From NCBI GenBank assembly GCA_914767715.1, contig OU612065.1, forward strand, positions 23,374,001 through 23,438,000: a DNA stretch of 64,000 bases. The letters run 5' to 3'. This DNA comes from Membranipora membranacea. Taxonomy: Eukaryota; Bryozoa; Gymnolaemata; Cheilostomatida; Membraniporidae. This document shows positions 12,501 through 27,500 of this stretch, piece by piece. Numbering within the stretch: position 1 is the stretch's first letter; every line of letters begins with the position of its first letter. The notes below the pieces were generated by a model. It made no database searches, was not told the DNA's origin, and saw only the letters and a program-made list of their open reading frames with translations. A program made the position numbers and the translations under genes.

Positions 12501-15500
12501 TGTCAGGTATTCAGCCCGTTTGCAGCGCACTTACTACCAGCTTTTGTGAAGTATACCACACAGTGCTATGATGAGCTGCATTACTTCGCTATGGACATGA
12601 TAGTTCTGATATTGACCTGGTCTTCTACTACAAAACCTGAGGTAAATTTTCAACTATAATGGGTTACACCCTGTTACGCCATAAAATACAGATGACCCCT
12701 CACCGGAGGGCCGTCGGGCGAGGGCAAAAGTCCTGGGGGCTCGGACTACTCTATGAACAGTTTTAGAATTTAGGGGGATACAAGGGGATGGTGTCCCCCC
12801 TTCCTACTTTGTCTAAGGGGATGCATCCCCCCTATATATTATCACAACCATTACAATGGCAATAAGCTGTGGATTTGCAGGCTTGAGCCCATAATTTATT
12901 GATGTATTTTCATTTGTCACCACAGGGCTCCGGCAGTCGAGGCTCCGCCCTGTACCCCGGCCTGGTTGGCATCCCCTACCTCATATTTTCAACTTCTAGC
13001 ACTGTCTATATGACATCCGGTTGATGACTATCTATATGCTTAAGTGACAAATTAGACGTTTTTGTGTGGTTATATGCTTACAACAACACATTATTCTCAT
13101 GCTCTAGGGTTGCACTTAAGAGACATGCTTACATTTATGGCTCCAAATTACCTATAATATCTTCGATGAGGTAGGATTGGTAATAAAATTGTAGGATATG
13201 GGTGGGTAAACTGTTTGCCAATCATCATTTTGTGAGGATTGTGTAATCTTCCTCTCCCTGCTATGAACATAATCTAAATCAAAATACAACACTCATTTAA
13301 TGTGTAGGTCATCTAACTTCAGCAGGGTGTATAGTCAACAGAAATAGTAGCATTTGGTAATTCTTTGTGCCTCGATTTTGGAACAGAGAGCAATACACAA
13401 CGTAATACACACCTTGATGACTTCTACTGTTGAATGAACCATAAAAAAACAATGCTGTTTTATTTGTGTACAGCTCTGTCTTACGTGAAGTAATTATTGG
13501 GCTCCACCCTATAGCTCCACCACAGAATTAAATTCTTCTCAGAGAATGGAAATATAAGCACAAGCCTACCCAATTAAAACACCCAACACAGCGGCTGATC
13601 TGACAATGATCTTATTGGCTGTCCCACTAGCATGCAGAAGGTAGCCTGGGAAATTGTCTTGTTAACAAAACTGCAAACGGCAACAAAATGCCTTCAGCGT
13701 TAATTATTTTGGGCATTTCTACTAAAAAATGCTACTAGGGACAGGCTATTTTTGCAAGTCCTTTTTTGGCAAAATAAAGCTAATTATGCTATACCAGATA
13801 TGGATTTCAATGGGCTCCACTATTTTAGTTATCAGGCTCTGATTTAGTATGGAACAAGTCTTAATCTCTCTAGGTAATGGTTATTTAGGTCAATTATGTT
13901 CCTGTTCTAGTTCTAACGATGCCCTGTTTCCATTGTTTTAGCCTCTCCTTTTCTGGGACTCCCTTGTTACGGTTGATAAGTGAAATTATTATCATGTTAG
14001 GAATTTCATTTTAACATCATAAAAACCTCAGAAGATCTTTAGTTAGTGGTCTACTCTCTTCAACATTTGTTATTTTATTGTATATATCATGAATTGGTGT
14101 TGTAGAAAGATGCTGTGGGTCAGGCTATGCTGAACAGTTTGGTTGAGTTCATTATGAGAAAGGCTCATCATGAGCGAAAAGGTATTTTCAAGAATAACTT
14201 GGAACTTCTGAAAACTTGCTTGGAGAGATGGAGATCATTCATTTGTGTCAATACAAGGTAAGGATGGATCAAGCTTATAATATTATATTATAATAATATA
14301 ATATAATATTATATTATAATAATATAATATAATATAATATTATATTATAATCATATAATATAATATAATATAATAGTATGAGTGCGTATAATAATGTACA
14401 GTTTTATGTCCTTTTCTCATAGATTGATCGGATTGATCACTGTTGCCCTTTAGTACTACTGTTTAGAAACTCTCGCCACCACAGAGGGCTCAAACTCTCC
14501 TTACTCTAGAAAGGATTTGCACACACTGATTACATGATATACTATTGCACGAATAACTTTGAGAGAGTGAATTAATTCACTTTGTTTGGAGTACTATCAG
14601 AAGGAATTCGGTGTCAAATACATCGTAGGTACTCATACTTCATTGACTGTAACGACCAGAGATACAGTATACTAATAGTGTAGTCTCAATGACAGTGTCC
14701 ATGCATTAACATCAGAGCTTTGAAAATGATAAATCATAGGTGTGAACTCTACTGTTTATTTTCTGTAGTGTAATAGTAGACTTACTGAAGAACACAAGTG
14801 ATACAGCCCGAGGTAGTCACATAGTCTCTGCTATTCAGATACTGGGAGTGATTGTGGTCAATAAGATAGACCCATACAACGCAACGTCCTGTCAGAATGT
14901 TTCCAAGATTCAGTGAGTAAAATATTATATCTTTATCCTAACCCTGAAACTAAGCCTCACACCGATCAAGTGATATACTACTGCATGTTTATCTCTGATC
15001 GATAGAGAGTCAATTAATTCACTTAGCTTGGGTACCATCAGAAGGAATTCAATGTGACGACCCGAGGTCAATTTGATTAACTGTGAGGGGTACATGTTAG
15101 GTTCTCATACTAAATTGACTCTAGCGATCAGAGATACACATGCTAATAGTTTAGTCATGATGTCAGTGTGACTTAGCCTTCTAATGGCTCAGAGATGATC
15201 ATGTATAAATCATGTCAGGAGATTTTCCCTGTAATTTTTCCAAAGTGGCATGTATTGACAGCGATTGAAATTTTTGACTGACATGATTTTGTTAAGTGTC
15301 TCGGTCGACTTAAAACAATATCCCTTGCCCTTTTCAGCTGATCTGACTAATTTTAAACAGCCACGATTTATCAAATCTTTTCTCGTTGTTATTGTTTCGT
15401 GATAAGTCATCAGTTGTTTTAAAATCTGCTTTATTTTTCCAGATTTTATGCTGAGCTTGCTAAGTGTATGATGCATCGACTGCTGTCCATATACAGCTCC

Positions 15501-18500
15501 TCAGCAGAGGTTGTCGGACTAGTTTTCAACCTTTTATTGAATGGTGACGACAACTCCAAAGCATTCCTGCAGCAGGTTTGTTATCGATGGCAGTAACACT
15601 GTCAGTATATGAGAGATATAATATTCTTTACCAGGAATGGTCAACTGGAAATTTTTTCATAAGTTGGGTTCATGGGCCAAAATCCATGTTAAAAGTGTAA
15701 AAGCTGATGTTCATACATTATTTAAAAGATTTACTACATTTTTTGTATTGACCCCTTCTAAGAGGAATCTCAAGAAGGTTTTCATAGAGTTTTGGCCATA
15801 GAAAAATGGGGGATGTCATAATTTAGAGCTATTACCTGTTCATCAGCCGACACCAAACTTTTGCATAGTTTTACTGAACGGTATTGTGTTGTTGTCCAAA
15901 AAGAGTTATGCAAGGCTTATCAATCTCATTTATCTTTTCTGTAGTATGAACAATTTGTGGAGAAAGGTTTATCTAAGCCTGACACTAAAGTTCATAAGTT
16001 CATCGTATGTGTACATGGTATACAGCTACACTATCCTCCTTTCTGTGATAGGTAAGAGTTTCATGTTATTGATCAGAGATAATATTGAGAGAGTTTGCTG
16101 GTTTACCATTTATTGATATACAGCATAATTTTCGGTCGACCTCTCTACGCTACTGGGCTGCAGTTTTGTTATTTTGCACAAGGAGGAAATGAATCCCAGT
16201 CGCAAAGTAGGAATTTGATTGTTTCCTCCATGAACATAATATAAATAGTCAACATGATTCTAATTTGTCATTTGATATCTTCATCTTCTTCTATTTTCTA
16301 TTTGTTCCCAGTTGAATGTTTTGTCTGATTTGATCGTTTTTTTGTTGCAGATTTATGAGTAAGGTTCTGTTTGAGATTAGAAGACTACATGGAGATATGA
16401 AAGTAAAGGGTTTAGAAATCATCTCTAGTCGTATAGGAAATGCAGAGTCGCCTTTTAAACAGCTCTGTGATATCAACTTCACTGATCTACTCTCCCACAG
16501 GTAATCCTCAGCGTTAATTCACTGAACCTTGCCCTTTGACCTTTGGTCATAAGCTATCCTTATCAACATTTGGTGAGCATGATGTTACAGGGTGTTACAG
16601 ACAAGCTCCTCAAGTATGATCCACATTGAGTTGCCCCCTCCAACTGCAAGCAAAAGGTGACAGGTGACTTTCGATAAAACTTCTACCAGGTTCAAGTCAG
16701 CTTCAGGCCATGATTATTATGGGCAACAATTTTAGCCTTTCTGACTGCGTTGTGTTTCAGGAACAGCCAGGTTATGGTCTCATGTTTGAAGTCAATATTC
16801 AATATTGTGGATGTGCTGACACCTGATCAGCTAAAGACATGGTTACCGCTGGTGGCTGACTGTCTATCGAATGGCTCAGCATCATGTAGACAGATGGCAC
16901 ACTCTATATTTATGAGAGTGTATAACAAATACAAGAGTGAATCAGAAAATGGGAGTGTCATTGAGAAGCTAGTGACATGTAGTAAAGAGAATTTACTGCT
17001 CGGGTTGGCTGACCACCATCAGCCCAACAGGTAATAAATAATTTTTCTACGAAAAGCCTGCTTGATTAAAATATCGTTTAGCTCAGACAGCAAAAGCATA
17101 TTTTATTGTGTCACAATACTCTTCTCTTGCTCTCAAATCCTAATATACCGGCGTTCTTCAGCTGAGTTTTACATTCAATATTTGCTAGCAGAGACAGGCA
17201 GACTGGGTCACTTCACACTCCTCATCGGTAATTTTAATTGATCAGGACACAATCGACTTGATCTTAAAACATGCAATGTTTATATCTATGACTCGGGCTT
17301 GGAGGTTAACCAATCCATTTAAAATATTAATCATAAATTGTTATTGCATTATATACTTTTCTTCCCGTTTTCCAGATTGCTGGTTCAGAACTTCTGGTCA
17401 GCTGATTCTACTCTCTCAGAGAATATAACCACTAGACTGACTGGTATACTGACACACATGTACAGTCCCAGTACTGAGCCAGAGTTCCTCAGCTACGCTA
17501 CTAATCTTATCTTTGAACTCACCTCTAAATCTACTGACTTTGATAGAGAGATATTCGGCACCCCACTCTCAGACTGCAAGTTCGAGGTAGGAACTTAGGC
17601 TAATACTATGACGATGTATTGTTGTTACTATTTGAAGATATGTCTGTTGCGCGAGCATGCATTTTATGCTTGTCTGCCTTGGCGGCTGACTGCTGTCTTA
17701 TTCTCCCCGGTGCGGAAAGCAGCTCTACAATCCATCAATCAGGTGGTCGCCTTTCTAGTCACAGACTTCCTGACCATACAGCTGCACGGTTTTTTAAGCT
17801 CACACTTATTTTTCACACATCTTTTCCATTTATTGACGAGGAAACTAATTAAAATAAAAGAAAAAGAAAAGAGGTTTATGGACTAAGTCCTGGGTAACGT
17901 CACTAACAAATGTTGAAAAAGGTGTGCAAACTCTGATATGATTGTAGGCGTATGCTGTGAATGCCACCTGGACACAGAGGTTCTCGACGCTAGCCCCGAT
18001 GTTTGCGGATGGAGGTTCTCAGTCTTTAGCTGGGACAGGTGGTAGTCTAGGCTTAGGGATGTTAAGAGAAACTCAGGCTACACAGCAATTCACGGCTACA
18101 CAGGGTCAACCCGGCGGTAGAGGTATAGATTTTATAAGTTCAATCAATCTTAGCCATATCATCTATTTGGTTGCTCGTAGTCGGAGCTCTAGGGTCCTTT
18201 TGATACGATATGCTGCATGACACAAAAAGACCTAAGATATAGGCATGGATGTAGTAGTACGGCAGTTGTTAAATCAGTAGTATCATTGAGAAGGTTGTAT
18301 CTTAGAGAGAGAATGTTCTTATACATATTGGATTTGGAAACAGCAAAACTTGTCATTAGCGTATTGTGAGTGGAATATTCATAAATGATGTAATAATTTA
18401 TTAACAAAAACAAAAATCTGGTAGACCGATCAAGAAAAATTACTCCTTGGTCTGATATTCTGACCGATCTAACTATTGATGTATTGAACTTGATGATTAC

Positions 18501-21500
18501 CTCTAGCACAAAAAGCCTATGATTGGATGACTAACAGCACGATGGATGCGAGCCTGGATGCAACAGCCACACTTGGTGAATCCTCATCCCTCCTATTTCA
18601 AGTTGGAACTTCCACCAAGAAAAAACCTGTGAGCAGACCCTCGCCGTCGACAAGCAGAAATACAGGACAAGATAGGGACCAGGTGGACAGCAGAATCAAT
18701 GGTGAGTTCATCAAATATATCGTTTACGGCATCTATATAAATAACACCAACCACCTTTTTTATCATAGAGGTTTTATGTAATATATAATAATGAAAATGT
18801 ATATACAATATTTAAATAATTTTGGTTACTAAATAAATATTAATGAGTAGTATTAAAAAATTAATAATACTATTAATTCAATAAAATTAATTTCATATTT
18901 TAAACAATATTTGAGTATTATGTGATAACGCCAAACCATTTATGCTTACTTCTCCATGTCCCATAATGTTAAAAATAAAAATAAATTTACAATGAATCTG
19001 ATGAGATTATGCTATAGATTTTTCTGATCAACTCTTCATTTAGCACCGAGTGAGACTAACTCAGAGTTGAGTGCTCTTAGGAGAAGATTCATCAAGGATC
19101 AAGAAAGCAGCAGAGTGTTCTTTGCCAAGAAAGAAATGCGTAGAAAGAAAATGGAAGAGGTAATACAATTTATGGCCGCTCAGCCGATATAGTAACATCT
19201 GGGTGGCTGCATTTTACATTCTCCTTACAGCTCCGTTCCCTTATCCCATATTTTGTGTAAATATTCTTGATCTAGTAATTTTTATATCAGCTACCACTGC
19301 TCCTCTCGAACAAACCTCATAGCTCATTGGCTAAGTGAGCTCAAAGTGTAACTCTATCTATCTGACTGGCAATCTAGGCAAATAAAACTTATAATTTATA
19401 GAAATAACCTGGTATAATTCTCTGTAACTTAGTTCCACTTCAGCCTATTTAAAAATCAAAATTATATATGAACGATGTCTATAAAATCTTTAGGGACAAA
19501 AGGCAGCTAGTCGTAAGCAGAGGGAGAATCAGGTTACGTTATACAGACAATATAGGATAGGAGATCTACCTGATATACAGATAAAACACTCAGCTGTAAT
19601 CGCACCTCTACAAGCTCTCGCTCAGGTATGTTAAGATAAGATTTATTTTAACCCCTCACATAAAGGATTAAAATAATTTTTTTTATTGGAGTAGCTTTGA
19701 ACATGTGACACGTATAAAAAAAACAATTCAGTAAAACAATGACAATGTTTTAGCATATGTGATGAAAAACTATTCAAGTATTTTGATGTTCGGCATACAG
19801 GAGGAGACTGTATACCGAAGTACGACTAAATGGACAGGAGGGTGGGCAAATCACAGGCTACAGAAAGGAGTAGCCCTATGGTTATTATTCCAAATAGCCA
19901 ATCCAGACCCCATACATTATTTTACACTTGCATACAAAATGGAATAAACGATGACCTTGATAACAGATTTTAGTTGGCCTTGCGTTACTACAATTACAGC
20001 TACCATCACTTTTGCTGTATTGTTCTATTTTTAGAAAGATGATGCGACTGCTCGTATGCTGTTTCTAGTGATGTTCAGAGCGATACTATCAAACTCTGAT
20101 GATGACCAATCTGAAGAAACCAAGATCAATATAATGCACACAGTAGAGAAAATACTGAGAGAATCAGAGCAACATCACCCCTCATTTGTTGCATGCCTGC
20201 TGGTAATGTACCAAAAATATCACACGACCTGAGCTGAGATTATGCGAATCAGATAATGCTAATCTGATGAGAAAAGACTAAAAATCACATTTGCTCTTGA
20301 ACTAAAATCTTTTATCAGTGCCAAAACTAGAACAATAAGATACCATGATAGTTTTATACCAGCTAGTATTTGGTTTTTTTAATGAGACTCCATCAGTCAC
20401 TTAATTTTGCTCCATGCTTGAAGAAAGCGTCCAATAAAATCTTATCTTATCTAATCTTATCTAAAATAGACTTATCCATTGTTGAGCTGCTATCATATAG
20501 ACCTAGCAAGCCAGCAATTTAATTTTTCTGACAACTCATTGATTCATTCTTATGCATTCTTTTAGGAGCTTGTGGGTGATCTAGCCCCTAAGCTGGAGTT
20601 TCCTGACGCAGTTGTCAGTAACACTGGGATACAAGCAAAGCAACAATCAATAGCGTGTCTAGCCTTGGAGCAGAAGGTACAGGGACATGACTCTGAAAGT
20701 CACGAACCTAGGTCTAAGCGACGCCGAACTTCTGTGAAACAAGTTCAACCAGATGAAAATGTAGGAGCGTGGACTGAACTTGCTAGGTAAGATGGGCAAA
20801 ATTTTGTGAGCACAGCTTGAGATCTAGGCACATTTGTTTACTTCACTATTAATAGCGTTGCGTGTTGCGGGTGCATGAGACCGTGCACGCCTTTGTGTGT
20901 GAGTTTTTGGTGTGTCTGTGTGTCCTTCTTTGCGTCTGTCTTTGTGTCCATCTGTGCGTCTTTCCGTGTTTGTTGACTATTTGTCTGTTTAATATATTTC
21001 ATATAGTTGGTACAAAAGGCATGTTTATTGATATCCTACTACACGCCTTCTGGTACCCTTGCATGTCCATCACTACGTTTACATATACGAGATTAACTTG
21101 ATGTTATTGGAAATTCCAGAATAAAATTGCATTGTGAGATACCATATGGATTTATTCTGCTGCATCACTCCATATTCTCAATAATCACTACTTGCTACCA
21201 ACGAAGTTGGTTGAAAGGGCAGATACACTGTGATGTACCAAGGAGTAACAGCGAGTTACTCCTCGGTTGTACCCGAGGGGACCAAATATTAAGTTTAGCT
21301 TCTTTGGGGGTATATAAGTGTTAGCTAGCTCCTAATTACATAAAGTAAAGAGGGTGAATAATTATAAGATAAGTATAAATTTCACTATTTTCAGTCATGT
21401 GCAATAAGGCGAACATTTCCTCCTGCAAATACTTTACTCCTCTTAGGTATTTTGTTTTCAGACTGTACAAATCCACAGAGAGCTATGATTTGGTGCACAG

Positions 21501-24500
21501 TATAATGAGTAATAAGATAGGCGCTCATGACTTCACTAAGCAGGCTATAGAACTGGAATCTAAATCTCATTATCAGGAGGCTGTAGATCTGTATGAAAAG
21601 GTGAGTTAAAAGTCTGATACTAAACAATTACCGGACAGCAGCCTAGAAAACTCAAGTCACTCCTTACAGCATCTGAGTTTTATTCCACACTAAATATTAT
21701 TGTTTATATTGACGATCAAAACTACACCTATAGATACCATTCATATCAAGTGTACATGAAGGAGAATGTTTAATTGTTTTTTTCGCAGTGAGTCAGGAAA
21801 AATAGAGTCCTTTCCCACAAACCCTGCCTTGACAGTAACACATATTCTGTTAGTCTATAGCAGTTTTTTCTCCACGATTTGTGAAATTCAATAAAAATCA
21901 GCAGTATATACTATTTTGATTCTTTTTTATTTGTAAAAAAGCTTACCTTTTTAACATTCAGATTTTATGTGAGGAGGAGCTATCTGAAATGTTTGAGCTG
22001 ACCCTGATAGATGATAGTAGACTGGACTGTATGTATAAGCTGACCAGCTGGTCGGATATGAAGTCTACTATACTCGCTAACCTGGATGATAACTTCTCCA
22101 ACGTGTGGCAGAATGATGTCAAGGTTATAATGCTCAAACTGGATGTTTCATTTTGTATCTTACATTATGATGTTCATCTTATAAAACTACCCTGCTGACA
22201 AATTTTTATGACTCTCTGTATTAGTAATGTTTGGTATGCATAGCCTTACCATACGCTTGGAATGTAACATGAACTTGCCGCAAGCACTTACACACATTAC
22301 GAGTTGTGTAGGGCTTGACTTAGATTTGGTCTTAAGAATTTGTATCTTCCTTTGCGTGTATAGGCTCACTTTCCAGTTTGGTACTGGCACACCATTCATC
22401 CTAGCCATGTCCGCTGTGCGTTTACACATGCAGTAAAAAGATCCCCATCTGCCTCTTAAATATATTATAAAGATTAACCAGGTTTCCAGCAGGCATGGGT
22501 ATAGGGTGGGGCATGAGTACTATGCGACCCGTCCCTGGACTCAAGAAAGGATAACTCTGCTTCAAATATGATGCTTCCACTTTTTATCTGCATTTTGATT
22601 GTTGCAATGTAAAACCTTCTGTAATATTCAATTCCTGCCTTTCGTTGTGCAGGATTTCTACCTGGGAGGTATCATGAAATGTGGAGTTAGGAATCTCATG
22701 TCAGGATCGTCTGACTCCACAGACTTCATAAAATTCATAGATGAGAGCTGCCGTGAATCAGAGCAGAGAAAGATCCTCGAGGTATGTCTATATCGAAAAC
22801 AGTTCCAGTTTAGTGTTAATGCATATTATGCTTTCCAACAAAGATTTACCAACAAAATGGTTAGCAAACTGAAAATCCTTTTCTTCCACTCTAACCATGC
22901 ACATGTTCATAACCCAATTTTCCATGTGGTGCTCGTAATATCATGCCTGTACATCCTATTGCCCATTAAAAAAATTAATTAGAATGAATAAATTAATATA
23001 ATATTATTATATTAAATTTAAATCATTTAATGTGAATAAATTAAATTAAATTAATTAAATTATTTACATAGCTTGTTACCCTAAAAGGCGGCGTGATGAT
23101 ACTTTACTGGTATATATATATATATACTTTACTGGTATATATATATATATATTTTACTGGTATATATATATATATACTTTACTGGTATAATAATAAATGG
23201 TTGCCAAAGTTGTTTGTTTTGCCTGAAACTCAGAATTCTTGAATATTTCGTCAGATAAATTACAGCGAGGAGTTGGCAATCATACAAATGGCTAATAAGG
23301 AGTTTGAGAGGGCGAGTCACTATCATAGACTCTGTACAGACAGGCTACTGTATGAATGGTCTACACTGGATGAGCTAATGTCTGACGCCAGAGTTCATAA
23401 CCTTCAGTCCCTTCAGGTAATACTCATTATACCCTAGCCGGAGGACCCAACAGTATTGCAGAGAGAAATATTTGCGCAGGCTGGAAGTAGTGGAATATAA
23501 GGCTAGCTAGCACTTACTCACTCTCTTTACTTCATATAAGCTCCAAACTTAACTAGCGAAAAATTGTTGCTAGCTAACGTTAAGTCACCCCAAACTAGCT
23601 AAACTAAGCTTACTTTACTAGCTAGCTTAGGTCATCTAGGTCACAGTATGCACATCCTTCAAAGTGTTACATGGGCACAATCCAAAATAGAGTTGCTCAA
23701 ATAAATATCTTTTACTCACAACTTGTCCGTTGGAGATATTTTGGTTGGTGTTTTTGAGCTCTCAAACCCAGGTTTTAATCTGGCTTGTCATCTACATGCA
23801 AAATATGCTAGATAGCTTTCAAACTGAGTACCCAAATGAATATCACATCGTACCAAACTATAGACTTAATAATAAGTATATGTACAGATGGTCTTGTTCC
23901 AATCAATCTATATACCTCACATGAGCATATTCCTTCCAAATTCCATCCCATTTAGAACCTTGGGGGTTTGTCACAAGTTCTTAGTGTCTGGGCCTTTAGA
24001 ATCTGTAGGTAGAATTTTTTTGCCTCAATGTGCAAATACAGCTCTATTATTGTATCACAGAAACTAAGGGAGATGGGAGAGTTCTTATCTTTAGTGAGAA
24101 AGACAAACTCTGATGCAGAAGATGCTGAAAGTCTCGTGAACAGATGGATTAAAAGGTCACCGGGTCATTTATCATCTACTTCTACATGGGATGATATTAT
24201 CACTAACAGGTCAGAGATTTTCACATCACGTCTGACATCATGTCAGACATCACGTCAGACATTACGCCAGGCACCATGCCAGGCATCACGTCAGACATTA
24301 CGCCAGGCACCATGCCAGGCATCACGTCAGACATCATGTTCGACTTCAGTCAGTTCATGTTCGACTTCAGACATCACGTCACACATAACGTCAGGCATAA
24401 CGTCAGACATAACGTCAGACATAACAACAGACATAACGCCAGACATAACGCCAGACATAATGCCAGACATCACGTCAGACATAACGTCAGACATCATGGA

Positions 24501-27500
24501 TAGCATATGATCGTTACATATTTGTTCGATGACTTACAAAGATTGCATCTCCAAAATGCTTGTTTGATGAGACCAAGACACACAAAGAGGTCATTTAACA
24601 ACATACCCACTTTGCAACTTTGCAGTGTACAACTCAATCCCGTAAATAATGTACTATAATATTTTACTTTTGACAGGTGCTTTTACACACACATGATGGA
24701 TAGTATGGACGGTTTAGGTACAAACATGGTCCAATCTCGGGTAGATATGAGGATAAACCAGGCCAAACATGCTGCTAGTCATGATAATGTGGATCTATCA
24801 AAGACACTTCTACGAGCTGTGTATAAGGTTCGATATATAGATAGTTCTTATTATGCCATAAACCTGAAAAGGAAGGTCTTTGTAACTCATCACGGCATAG
24901 AAAAAGCAGTTCGAAAATGAGACAGCATGTAATGCAGCGTTTTTTGGGTGTTTGCCTGCATCATTCATTACTATATTACATTCCAGTAAAAAGTGATAAA
25001 ATTCTATAACTGGAATGATTTACCCATTTATAAGGCTTATCAACACATTGACAAAATACTCGAAGATGAAACTTTCTGTCATTAAGGATATTCAGGAGAA
25101 TGAACTAGGGATGGATGCCAGTTTGAACTGGTCTGCAGCAGGAGTTCAGATAAAACTTAAGTCAGCGAACATTCCAGATATTACACTGCTGTCTAAAATA
25201 CATCATACCTCTGCTGCACTGCGCTCTATGGGTACGTAAATTAACATCAAACTACCTTACAGTTGTAAATATCATACAATTTCACTGAAATTAAAGGTTC
25301 ATTTCAATTTTGTTTGGAAAGGTGATAAGGAAATTACAAGTAGCACCCAATAATTTGCTAATATAATGTGAGTAATGTAGTAATCTCCTCACAATTACTT
25401 CCTGGAAATTTTGAAAAATGGTTGAACTTTGCTCAACATGAAAATTTTAAATTCTTGAAATTTCTCAGTGTAATCCTGTACTTTTAAAGTCATGATATAC
25501 GGATGGTTGCAATTTTGGCAATCAAGTCTATCATGATTTTCATATGCAAAAAAAAACAGAAAACATCGAAAATTAAATTGCGATGTGTCCAGTAATACTG
25601 TTTGGTTACTACAAGAAGTAAATTTTAATCTTGTAGAAAGTAAGTTCAGGATTTGTGCCAGAATTTCTCAAGTGTCTTTGATCATTTTCTTATTACAGAT
25701 AAATATAGCAATGCACAAGTTGATGGTGTTATCTCCACAACTGCTTCACTGTCGATGTATGACTGGTATTCACTCAAGAGTAGCCTGTGGAGTTGTCTTT
25801 TCTTCTCTGTACTGGAATCCTCTGATACAGAACGAGATGAATGCCTGGAAAACCTGTGCAGAATTACCGGCTGTGAGGAGATAAATCCTGTACGTTCTTA
25901 TTGATATTATATCTTATGAATATAACGATGACAGCGGCAGCACATATTGGTCAGCTGTGCTTCACTTTGAATGTTCTGAAATGAGTTACAAACTAAGCTA
26001 TACTAATTCCGCACCAGACCAAACTGAACTCCCTGCATTTTAGTTTTTCTGTATGTCGTAATTTCTTTACACTACGTATGTTAACACCAAGTCTGTAGTT
26101 GCAACAATCAGATGTTTTGATCATTCTTAATGTTTAGCCTTGTATTTTAGCATTCTGTAATCTCTGTATGACCTGATGCGCTCCTTGATTGTTGTAGGCA
26201 ATGTCACACATATCGAAGCAAGCACTCACTAATATTCAGAAAAGTATGACTACTGATCAAACCTCCCACAAAGCGCAGGCTCACATGGATATGGTCCTCT
26301 TCTCTGACCAACGACTGAGATATGCAGAAGAAAGTTAGTAACTTATTCATTTCCTGTGAGAACTGCTGCATACTATATTGCATATCAAATCGCACACTGC
26401 ATACACATACATACATACATGCTGCATATTGAATCGCATACTGCATATTAAAATCGCATACTACATATTAAATCGTATTCTGCATATTAAATGTTATACT
26501 GTATATTAAATCGCATACTGCATATTAAATCGCGTACGACATTTTTATGAAGCTTATTTATGGATCAAAAATAGCTTGATTCAACATACCCTGTGATACG
26601 TCTGTTTTTATTTTTGTAACAGATGAGGGGGGCTTACTGTCACTGGGTAGTGAGGATGAGATGGCTAAGAATTTGATAATCTCATGTACCAAAGCTCTGA
26701 ATCTGGGTTCTGACTCTGCACTTAGCTGGATTCCAAGACTACTACAAGTCATAGAACTCTACCCTAGTACCATATCTACATTCGTCAAAGAGGTGAGCAT
26801 GCGAGCATGTTGCGATGGAAACTTCGTCCGTTATTAGTTGGGTGTACTGGGGAGATGTACAATCGAGGGTGCTGGGAGCTAAAATTGTCAGCCTTGAAAG
26901 TTACCCCAGTGGGGCTCGAACCATTGACAGTGAATAGCAAGCATGCTAACAGACTGACAAACTCAACATTTCACCAGATGTATTCAATATGTTTTGTGAT
27001 TCTTGTTGTTATTGTTAAAGGTTACAAATATTTTCGATTTACTTGTCACTTGATTATTCTTCTTGTCTCAGCGACTGAAGTGATGGCTTTGTTGACATTT
27101 CCATTGACAGTTCTTTAATTTCCCTTCCCAATGAATCTTTCTCACTTTTACTTACTTTAACTTTTACATACTTTTTTCTCACTACTTGTAGACCGGTGAG
27201 GTACCTAGCTGGATGTTTATAACATGGGTATCTCAGATGATGGCTTTACTGGACACTAATCATTGTACAGCCATACACCATATCATACAGAGCATATCTA
27301 CTGACTATCCGATGGCCATAGTCTATCCATTTATGATCAGCCATGAGGGATACACATACGGCTCAGCTGGCGACAGTGAGACGGTGGCTAGACAATTTGT
27401 GGATAGGTAAGTCAAAGCTAGTAACCAACTTTCAAATGCCTGACAAAACTGTAACCAATCTTGGTATTACTGCTGCAACAGTTTGTCAATACATCCTTAT

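Larger units (their letters stand above)
20566..27406 (+). other. PRKDC: DNA-PKcs FAT domain exons
   Basis: From WTELARLYKS (20,766 into 21,462) through the exon ending 27406, the protein follows the helical-repeat FAT domain of DNA-PKcs. Landmarks are the alternating-helix segments ETKINIM, the WDDIITNR motif at the end of exon 24061-24209, and the block [15 protein letters not shown] with AIVYPF in exon 27192-27406. The segment around 24,677-25,231 is shorter and more diverged than the vertebrate form. I use the donor at 24820 (GTATAAG) because it restores the phase with the acceptor at 25035. Confidence 0.75.

Noticed and set aside
24210-24510. Coding repeat extension of the FAT-domain exon
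   Set aside because: A good donor (24210) and the next exon restore the conserved protein. The array is best seen as intronic minisatellite.
24821-24920. Continuation of the exon to 24,827 with the GTTCGA donor
   Set aside because: It would leave phase 0, which does not match the acceptor at 25,035. The GTATAAG donor at 24,821 solves the phase.
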